A stretch of 10,384 nucleotides of DNA, taken from the NCBI GenBank assembly GCA_943357975.1, contig CALRGS010000015.1, positions 1-10,384 on the forward strand, read 5' to 3'. The first letter of the stretch is position 1; each line of letters opens with the position of its first letter. Source of the stretch: Candidatus Nomurabacteria bacterium (GTDB taxonomy: Bacteria; Patescibacteriota; Minisyncoccia; Phycocordibacterales; UBA1006). The notes beneath the pieces were generated by a model, which saw only the letters and a list, made by a program, of their open reading frames with translations, was not told the origin of the DNA and ran no database searches. Made by a program: the position numbers and the translations under genes. This document shows, one piece after another, positions 5,798 to 10,384 of this stretch.

Positions 5798-5825
5798 AAA
5801 ATAGCACACTTTATAATAAAGTCAA
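5798..5825 (-). promoter_or_regulatory. Promoter of the EamA transporter gene
   Basis: On the minus strand, TTGACT (5820-5825, five of six matches), a 16-base spacer ending in TGC (extended -10), and TATTTT (5798-5803). It starts five bases after the pheS stop codon. The leader would be about 35 bases. Confidence 0.55.
5808..5822. repeat. AT-rich palindrome overlapping the EamA gene promoter
   Basis: ACTTTA and TAAAGT form a perfect six-base inverted repeat around a three-base centre, filling the spacer and overlapping the -35 box. It may be an operator. It lacks a GC stem and T-tract, so it is not a convincing pheS terminator. Confidence 0.35.
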
Positions 5826-5829
5826 ATTA

Positions 5830-7035
5830 TTAGGCGTTATACCCCTTACTCCCCTCATGCAACTTTGGATATGCCATTTCATAGAGTTCAGCAGCTTCGG
5901 CCTTTGTAAGAGTTTTGTCGGGATGACGGAGAATGATACGAACAAGTACGTTGTCTTGGTTTTCCTGAGCACCAAGTTTTTCCTTGGCGATAGGGTGTAA
6001 ATCTGAGAATGATGTTCTCTGAAGGATTTTTACTTCTTCGAGTAGGTCTGCCTTGTCTCCAAAGACGTCTCGAATTTTTTCACAAATGTCTTCTTCTGAA
6101 TCATTTTTATCTACACAATATGACATGTCTCGTGAAATTGCTGGCTGATCAGAAACATTCTTGAATTTATCCATGTTTGTCATTTGTTTCACTACTCGTG
6201 GATCAGTAGATCGAATGAGGCGGATGTCTGGCAAATTCTTTCTTGCCATAATGAGTCGCTCAACCCCCATTCCAAGTGCGAGTCCAGAAAATTCCTCCGG
6301 ATCAATTCCGGCATTTTTCAAAACATCTGGATGAGCAAGTCCTGCTTCGAATACTTCAACTTGAATTCCATCAACCTCGGCATACACTTCAATACCATCT
6401 AGGGTATAGGGATGCTTCGCCTCAAGCACAATCATTTTTGCATCAGGACAGGCAGCCTCAAATACCGCTTGCCCAAGTTTCAATAAATCTTCTCGAGTAG
6501 TCTTCCCATATTTATCAACGCGTTGCAGGGTCCACACATCAATTTGGTGGAATACATCAAGGTGTCGAGGATCAATCACGTCTCGTCGATATACTAATCC
6601 TGGTAATACAAAAGTTTGTTTATCAAGACCGTTTTTATCCAACGCTTCGTAGGTAGTAGGAATGAGTGCGCTCGTATGAGTTCGCAACACATGGTCTTCA
6701 TCGGTGTAACGTGTGTAGGTCGATGATCGTCCTGGATTTCCTGCAGAAAATAGTAACTTATCAAAGTTATCTGCAGCAGTTACATTTGCATCACCACGAA
6801 CGGTGGTAACATTTTGGAATCCTTTTTCTTCAAGTTTTGAAATCACTTGATCAAAAACCTTGCCGACAATATTTCGATCGGTTCCAGTTGCTGTGGGAAG
6901 CGTCAAGTCATCCACAGCAAGAGCCTTATCGATCATTTCTTTCGACGATACTTCAAATTTTAATGGCAACGGCAAATTTGGGTTTTCTTTTGCGACTTCT
7001 AAACGAGCTTTTGCTAAAGCGGTGATCTGTTCCAT
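5830..7035 (-). CDS. pheS: Single-chain phenylalanyl-tRNA synthetase, mitochondrial-type architecture
   Basis: Charges tRNA-Phe with phenylalanine. Numbered from ATG 7035 (401 residues), the class II catalytic core spans about 55-285: NFDKLLF (90-96), motif 2 around LPGLVYRRDVID (144-155) and FHQID (162-166), and motif 3 GMGVERL (255-261). Residues about 297-395 form an FDX-ACB anticodon-binding domain (PAISRDMSY, then VRIILRHPDKTLTKAE), which bacteria normally carry at the end of PheT. No pheT is adjacent. The layout matches the monomeric mitochondrial enzyme (FARS2). The pocket motifs differ: the usual FPF is HPY (208-210), and FAFG is LALG (252-255). The frame extends upstream through ATG 7104 to TTG 7116, but those residues look unlike the family and a promoter sits just before 7035, so I prefer the later start with moderate confidence. 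Confidence 0.9.
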   Translation of the reverse strand: MEQITALAKARLEVAKENPNLPLPLKFEVSSKEMIDKALAVDDLTLPTATGTDRNIVGKVFDQVISKLEEKGFQNVTTVRGDANVTAADNFDKLLFSAGNPGRSSTYTRYTDEDHVLRTHTSALIPTTYEALDKNGLDKQTFVLPGLVYRRDVIDPRHLDVFHQIDVWTLQRVDKYGKTTREDLLKLGQAVFEAACPDAKMIVLEAKHPYTLDGIEVYAEVDGIQVEVFEAGLAHPDVLKNAGIDPEEFSGLALGMGVERLIMARKNLPDIRLIRSTDPRVVKQMTNMDKFKNVSDQPAISRDMSYCVDKNDSEEDICEKIRDVFGDKADLLEEVKILQRTSFSDLHPIAKEKLGAQENQDNVLVRIILRHPDKTLTKAEAAELYEMAYPKLHEGSKGYNA

Positions 7036-7043
7036 ATGGGCTA

Positions 7044-7072
7044 ATACTACCTTATTTTTACTACTTTCTAAA
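7044..7072 (-). promoter_or_regulatory. Candidate promoter of pheS
   Basis: On the minus strand, TTTAGA (7067-7072), a 17-base spacer, and TAGTAT (7044-7049), each matching four of six bases. The -10 ends eight bases before ATG 7035. If real, it supports the shorter PheRS. Weaker than the other promoters listed here. Confidence 0.4.
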
Positions 7073-7180
7073 CTTGACGAAATCAAAAATTCGTGTAAAA
7101 TCATACGAAACCCCAAGCCTATGCACCTTCTTTTTATTTTTCTCCTGAATAACTCTTACATTAACGAAGACGAACGCGTT

Positions 7181-7276
7181 ATGAAAGCATTTTTCTTTAT
7201 TGGGACAATCTTTTTTATTTTGGCAATTTGCATGATGATTACAGATATGTTCAATGATGGTAAAAACAATAAATAA
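7181..7276 (+). CDS. Putative single-span membrane microprotein, 31 residues
   Basis: The predicted product starts MKAFFFIGTIFFILAICMM, a lysine followed by an uninterrupted hydrophobic helix of about 18-20 residues, and ends with a polar tail (TDMFNDGKNNK). This is the profile of a small bitopic membrane protein or a signal-anchor peptide. It fills the gap between pheS and gatB on the opposite strand to both, and the stop codon abuts a hairpin terminator. I see no clear promoter (a weak TACATT lies about 21 bases upstream) and no Shine-Dalgarno sequence. The same frame runs open further upstream, but there it is antisense to pheS. Its function cannot be read from sequence, and chance coding cannot be excluded for so short a frame. 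Confidence 0.45.
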   Translation: MKAFFFIGTIFFILAICMMITDMFNDGKNNK

Positions 7277-7306
7277 AAACCCGAACCTGTGTTCGGGAAT
7301 TTTATT
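7271..7306. terminator. Hairpin terminator of gatB, possibly also of the microprotein gene
   Basis: CCCGAAC (7280-7286) pairs perfectly with GTTCGGG (7291-7297) around a four-base loop. On the minus strand a TTTTTATTT tail follows, a good terminator for gatB about 40 bases past its stop. On the plus strand the tail is AATTTTATTT, weaker but usable for the microprotein gene. Confidence 0.85.
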
Positions 7307-7338
7307 TGCTTAAATGAGTTTAAAGGTTAGTTTAAAAC

Positions 7339-8763
7339 TTAGCCTGCAAGAATCTCCTTCAAAATCTTCTGAACAATGGCGGGGTTAGCAGAACCTTTGG
7401 TTTCCTTCATGATCTGTCCAACGAAGAACATGAGGAGTTGCTCCTTCCCTGCCTTATATTCCGCAACCACATTTGGATTTGCATCTACAGCTGCTTGAGC
7501 AAGAGCCTTGAGTGCCCCCTCGTCATTTTGCTGGATGAGTCCTTTCTCGTTCGCAAGAGCTTCTGGGTCAGTATCTGTTGCGGCAATGATTGCGAGAATA
7601 TCCTTTACTCCACGAGAGTTCAATTTCGCATCTACGCTCATTTGAATCAGCTTTGCAAAATGTTCAGCACTTGGATATGAGAGACTTGAATCCTTAGCAA
7701 GGAGCCCTAGCAAATCTGAAGTGATATAGTTTGATGCTATCTGAGCAAAGTCCTTATCTTTTCCTGAGACAACTTGCTCAAAATAATTTGAAAGTTTAAG
7801 GTCGCTTACATAAACCTCAGCATCCCCCTCCTTGATTCCTAATGCGATAAGGCGTTCGCGTTTTGCCCAAGGCAATTCCGGAAGACCCTTTTTTAGTTCC
7901 TCAAGGTTAAACATTTCATGCAGCTGCATTTTTGCAAGGTCAGGATCTGGGAAATAGCGATAGTCATTACTATTTTCTTTACGACGCTGAGAATAGGTGG
8001 CTTGCTTGGTTTCATCCCACCCTCGAGTTTCTTGAACGATTTCATCTCCTCGTCCTGCCTCATATAATCCAATCATGCGCTGTATTTCATAATCAATGGA
8101 TTTGCCTGCCGCAGAAAAACTATTAATGTTTTTTACTTCTACTTTGGTTGCAAGCTTATTTGGATCTTCTGAAACGGATACGTTCACTTCTACGCGCATT
8201 TCCCCTTTCTCCATATTTGCGTGTCCTACGCCAAGTGTTCGAATTAATAATTGCAATTCTTTTCCAAATTTCATCGCAGTTTCTGCGTCATGAATTACTG
8301 GTTCGGTTACAAGTTCCATAAGTGGTACTCCGGCACGATTAAAATCAACTAACGAGAAATTTCCTTGGTCGTGCTTACTGTTTGCAGTATCTTCCTCGAG
8401 GTGAATACGAGTAATGTCTACACCTCCAAGTTTCCCACCAGCAACGATAGGATATTTGTACTGCGAAATTTGATATCCTTTTGGAATATCCGGATAGAAA
8501 TAATTTTTACGATCAAATTCAGAGAAGTTGGCAATGTCTGCACCAATAGCAAGGCCTACCTTGATCACTGATTCAATAGCGGTTTTGTTTGGCACCGGCA
8601 ACGTCCCTGGATGCGCCATACATACTGGGCACGTATTTACGTTCGGTCGTGTTTCATCCGCGTCATTTTTACATGCACAAAACATCTTGGTCGTTGTTGC
8701 GAGTTCTGCGTGAACTTCCAACCCAATCGTTGGGTAATAATTTTTCCCGTTTACGGTAATCAT
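7339..8763 (-). CDS. gatB: Aspartyl/glutamyl-tRNA amidotransferase subunit B
   Basis: GatB is the tRNA-binding kinase subunit of GatCAB, which converts Glu-tRNA-Gln (and Asp-tRNA-Asn) to the correctly amidated form. The 474 residues show the family order: GLEVHAEL (14-21), the zinc cysteines CAC (C29, C31) and CPVC (C45, C48), YPDIPKGYQISQY, LEEDTANSKHD, DFNRAGVPLMELVTEP, VEVKNINSF, ETRGWDE and RYFPDPDL. A helical YqeY-like tRNA-binding domain follows to the C-terminus (about 325-474). Length is normal. Neither gatA nor gatC lies in the window, so the complex is encoded at more than one locus or the other subunits lie elsewhere. ATG 8763 matches the family start; the -10 box lies six bases before it, and there is no Shine-Dalgarno sequence. 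Confidence 0.97.
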   Translation of the reverse strand: MITVNGKNYYPTIGLEVHAELATTTKMFCACKNDADETRPNVNTCPVCMAHPGTLPVPNKTAIESVIKVGLAIGADIANFSEFDRKNYFYPDIPKGYQISQYKYPIVAGGKLGGVDITRIHLEEDTANSKHDQGNFSLVDFNRAGVPLMELVTEPVIHDAETAMKFGKELQLLIRTLGVGHANMEKGEMRVEVNVSVSEDPNKLATKVEVKNINSFSAAGKSIDYEIQRMIGLYEAGRGDEIVQETRGWDETKQATYSQRRKENSNDYRYFPDPDLAKMQLHEMFNLEELKKGLPELPWAKRERLIALGIKEGDAEVYVSDLKLSNYFEQVVSGKDKDFAQIASNYITSDLLGLLAKDSSLSYPSAEHFAKLIQMSVDAKLNSRGVKDILAIIAATDTDPEALANEKGLIQQNDEGALKALAQAAVDANPNVVAEYKAGKEQLLMFFVGQIMKETKGSANPAIVQKILKEILAG

Positions 8764-8769
8764 GAGAGC

Positions 8770-8798
8770 ATCATAGCAAAATATGAGGTTTTTTCCAA
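8770..8798 (-). promoter_or_regulatory. Promoter of gatB
   Basis: On the minus strand, TTGGAA (8793-8798), a 17-base spacer ending in TGC (extended -10), and TATGAT (8770-8775, five of six matches). Only six bases separate the -10 from ATG 8763, so transcription should begin at the A of the start codon or next to it. Confidence 0.65.
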
Positions 8799-8811
8799 GG
8801 ATGCCATTTAC

Positions 8812-8840
8812 TTGACCAACAAGGCATATAGGTCTATATT
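8812..8840 (+). promoter_or_regulatory. Promoter of the three-helix membrane protein gene
   Basis: TTGACC (8812-8817), a 17-base spacer, and TATATT (8835-8840), each five of six matches, form one of the best promoters in the window. The leader before ATG 8865 would be about 18 bases. It is divergent from gatB, with -35 boxes 13 bases apart. Confidence 0.68.
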
Positions 8841-8864
8841 CAAGGAAACTAAAACTTAAAGACT

Positions 8865-9338
8865 ATGCTGACAACCCCTCACACCATTATTGGCCGTATA
8901 GAACAAATTTCTAACTATACGGTAGCAGGTATCATCGGGATACTTGTATGTATTTCATTTTTTACAGCCGATTTAACAGTCGCATACAGTACAGGATTCA
9001 CTGCGGCAACGATTGCAGCTTTGATTATTCTAAGTGATATTTATCCAAAGGCTGCAACAGAAGAGCTTACTTTGAATATGCGGATTTGGAGACAGTTTAT
9101 CGTGATTGGAGTGGTGGCCCTTTGTTTCATGGTTGCCATGACGGTAATTGTTGCAGGTGGTTACTATCGAGATTACTCCAAAAACCAAAAAACTTCTGCG
9201 GTAACAGCAGAAGTTTTTTTATTTCCTAAATTAACTTCTCAAGAATTTTACCAATCCATCAGAGAGTTCTTTGATGCTCGCATCATCAAATGCAGAGACT
9301 ACGAAAGACATTTTCCCCTTGATGTGTTTCGCCATTGA
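8865..9338 (+). CDS. Hypothetical membrane protein, three predicted spans, 3' end antisense to obg
   Basis: Not recognised. The 157-residue frame predicts three transmembrane helices at about 18-37 (GIIGILVCISFFTA), 42-60 (TGFTAATIAALIILSDI) and 78-99 (FIVIGVVALCFMVAMTVIVA), joined by short polar loops. It is therefore probably a small inner-membrane protein. After residue 105 the frame crosses a strong hairpin (codons 108-119), and its last 36 codons are antisense to the 3' end of obg. That part (LTSQEFYQSIREFF onwards) is probably not selected as protein. A one-base change in the A-runs at 9179-9192 would put a TAA (9202-9204) in the hairpin loop, giving a product of about 112 residues ending YSKTKKLLR. 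The strong promoter supports a real gene; the true 3' end is uncertain. Confidence 0.68.
   Translation: MLTTPHTIIGRIEQISNYTVAGIIGILVCISFFTADLTVAYSTGFTAATIAALIILSDIYPKAATEELTLNMRIWRQFIVIGVVALCFMVAMTVIVAGGYYRDYSKNQKTSAVTAEVFLFPKLTSQEFYQSIREFFDARIIKCRDYERHFPLDVFRH
9187..9220. terminator. Strong bidirectional hairpin terminator
   Basis: AAAAAACTTCTGC (9187-9199) pairs perfectly with GCAGAAGTTTTTT (9207-9219) around a seven-base loop, with T-tracts on both strands. It lies 11 bases past the obg stop. On the plus strand it falls inside the open frame of the membrane protein gene. Confidence 0.9.
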
Positions 9339-10205
9339 TTTCAATTTTGCCTTTAACGCCTTCTCATCAATACTGTCAGATTTAGTAAAGATAATGATCT
9401 CCTTCTTCTCGAGAAGTGTCGGGTCATAATTTTCAAGTTCAGCTTTTACGGTAGTGTAATCACTTACTAAATCTTCAGAATCAAGTGCAAGTACATGAGC
9501 AACAGCTTTAGTTCGAGAAATATGTTTCAAGAATTTAGTTCCTAATCCCTTCCCTTCACTTGCGCCTTCAATGAGTCCTGGAATATCAGCAATAATAAAT
9601 TCATAAAAAGCTCCGAGGTGTGGATCGAGGGTCGTGAAGTGATATTCAGCAACCTTAGACCTTGCATTCGTAAGGGCATTAATCAATGTAGACTTTCCAG
9701 CAGAGGGAAGCCCAACAAGTCCTACATCAGCAAAAAGCCTGAGTTGTACATCAAAGTCAGCATGTTCCCCAGATTTTCCAGGGGTACATTCTTTTGGAGT
9801 TGTGTTTCGTGAAGATTTAAAATATTCATTTCCCAGTCCACCTCGTCCACCCTTAAGGATGAGGGTTTTTTGCCCTGGTTTCTCCATCAAAAATGTTTCG
9901 CCAGTTTCCTTGTTGGTTAAAACAGTTCCTACTGGGAATTGAAGTACGAGTTCCTCACCATCGGGACCTTTACGTCCCCAGTTTGCTCCAGGTTCACCAT
10001 GAGGCGCTTGGAATACTTTTTTCGTACGGTAAAAGTCTAAGTATCCAATATCGGGTACTGCAAGTGCGAACACATCGCCTCCGGTTCCACCGTTTCCACC
10101 TCCTGGACCTGATAAAGGTTTCCCTTTTTCTTGTCGCCAGCGAACCACCCCGTCACCTCCGCGACCGGCTCGGATATTTAATTTAACTTCGTCGAGTAGT
10201 GCCAT
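9231..10205 (-). CDS. obg: GTPase Obg (CgtA)
   Basis: Obg is an essential GTPase that acts in assembly of the 50S subunit and links it to nucleotide state. Residues 1 to about 157 are the glycine-rich Obg fold (GRGGDGVVRWRQEKG, GPGGGNGGTGGDV, LKGGRGGLGN). The GTPase domain follows: P-loop GLPSAGKS (165-172), TT of switch I (191-192), DIPG (207-210), G4 as TKSD (274-277) in place of NKxD, and G5 near SAF (304-306). The protein ends at 324, so the optional OCT domain of some Obg proteins is absent. ATG 10205 gives the standard MALLDEVKLNI start. There is no Shine-Dalgarno sequence; a -10-like box lies nine bases upstream. It starts 44 bases after a MYG1-like gene and is followed by a terminator. 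Confidence 0.97.
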   Translation of the reverse strand: MALLDEVKLNIRAGRGGDGVVRWRQEKGKPLSGPGGGNGGTGGDVFALAVPDIGYLDFYRTKKVFQAPHGEPGANWGRKGPDGEELVLQFPVGTVLTNKETGETFLMEKPGQKTLILKGGRGGLGNEYFKSSRNTTPKECTPGKSGEHADFDVQLRLFADVGLVGLPSAGKSTLINALTNARSKVAEYHFTTLDPHLGAFYEFIIADIPGLIEGASEGKGLGTKFLKHISRTKAVAHVLALDSEDLVSDYTTVKAELENYDPTLLEKKEIIIFTKSDSIDEKALKAKLKSMAKHIKGKMSFVVSAFDDASIKELSDGLVKFLRS

Positions 10206-10214
10206 AAGGCAATT

Positions 10215-10243
10215 ACTTTACATCATTTTTCTCAAAAAGTCCA
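10215..10243 (-). promoter_or_regulatory. Candidate promoter of obg
   Basis: On the minus strand, TGGACT (10238-10243), a 17-base spacer, and TAAAGT (10215-10220), each four of six matches. The -10 ends nine bases before ATG 10205, the same distance as in rpmE, rplY and the transglycosylase gene. Confidence 0.4.
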
Positions 10244-10249
10244 GTATTT

Positions 10250-10384
10250 CTAAGACTCTAATGAAATCTTTGCAAGTTTTAAGGCACTTTCCTGGGTCTG
10301 GGTTCCCAGAAGGAATCCAGCATTGTGACAGAATAATCCGTCTGGAATTCCGGCTGCTTCAGAAAATTCTTTAAAGTTCTTTCC
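10250..10384 (-). CDS. C-terminal end of a MYG1-family (UPF0160) metal-dependent protein, cut by window edge
   Basis: Only the last 44 residues are visible. The pattern GIPDGLFCHNAGFLLGTQTQ followed by ESALKLAKISLES matches the conserved C-terminus of MYG1 proteins, where G-(I/V)-x4-FxHxxGFxxG-x-T-x-E-x-A-x-x-(L/M)-A is typical. MYG1 proteins are DHH-like hydrolases; the eukaryotic member is a 3'-5' RNA exonuclease, while bacterial roles are poorly defined. The catalytic N-terminal part lies outside the window. The stop at 10250 is 44 bases before the obg start, with no hairpin terminator seen between, so the two may be co-transcribed. The call rests on one short motif. Confidence 0.7.
   Translation of the reverse strand, partial: GKNFKEFSEAAGIPDGLFCHNAGFLLGTQTQESALKLAKISLES

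Noticed and set aside
5808..5822. Inverted repeat as a pheS terminator
   Set aside because: The six-base stem is almost all A/T and is not followed by a T-run; it fits a promoter-spacer palindrome better.
7036..7116. Longer PheRS starting at ATG 7104 or TTG 7116
   Set aside because: The extra residues do not resemble a PheRS N-terminus and overlap the candidate promoter. Rejected only with moderate confidence, because the frame is open.
6860..7180. Upstream plus-strand extension of the microprotein frame
   Set aside because: It is antisense to pheS and lacks any start signal; only the last 31 codons after ATG 7181 look like a protein.
9231..10205. TKSD in place of NKxD as a sign of a defective Obg
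   Set aside because: Thr for Asn at G4 with Lys and Asp kept is a conservative variant, and all other GTPase motifs are intact, so a functional GTPase is expected.
1..10384. CRISPR array, insertion sequence, prophage, toxin-antitoxin pair or tRNA
   Set aside because: No regularly spaced direct repeats, transposase motifs, phage proteins, typical toxin-antitoxin gene pair or cloverleaf sequence was seen on either strand.

Overview
The window looks like a stretch of a small, compact, moderately AT-rich bacterial genome, most likely of the Candidate Phyla Radiation (Patescibacteria, Parcubacteria-like). This is inferred from protein character: a release factor 1 with a shortened N-terminal domain, a single-chain phenylalanyl-tRNA synthetase carrying its own FDX-ACB domain, a secreted coiled-coil plus lytic transglycosylase protein, several short orphan proteins, and very short gaps between genes. 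No ribosomal RNA is present to confirm the lineage.

Layout, left to right. On the minus strand: prfA (RF1, cut by the left edge) and rpmE (bL31). A plus-strand orphan of 140 codons follows (1282-1704). Minus strand again: a secreted lytic transglycosylase, rplY (bL25), two orphans of 126 and 107 codons, an EamA-type transporter, and a mitochondrial-type PheRS. A 31-codon plus-strand membrane microprotein (7181-7276) sits between pheS and gatB. After gatB comes a plus-strand three-helix membrane protein (8865-9338). It converges with obg, and behind obg lies the 3' end of a MYG1-like gene cut by the right edge.

The conserved genes serve translation: termination (prfA), ribosome structure and assembly (rpmE, rplY, obg), and tRNA charging (pheS, gatB). 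The others concern the cell envelope or are unknown. Three times the same topology recurs: a small plus-strand gene of unknown function sits between two minus-strand genes, divergent from one and sharing a hairpin with the other.

Transcription signals are unusually readable. Nearly every gene has its own sigma70-like promoter and most have their own hairpin terminator, so most genes look monocistronic. At three consecutive minus-strand boundaries the terminator T-tract runs directly into a TTGCAA -35 box. No start codon has a well-placed Shine-Dalgarno sequence. At many genes the -10 box ends only 6-13 bases before ATG, which points to leaderless or nearly leaderless mRNAs.

The most interesting items are the single-chain PheRS with altered substrate-pocket motifs, the leaderless and terminator-promoter architecture, and the plus-strand gene that runs through a terminator into obg. 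I saw no CRISPR array, insertion sequence, tRNA, phage gene or defence system. No stretch above 300 bases lacks a gene.
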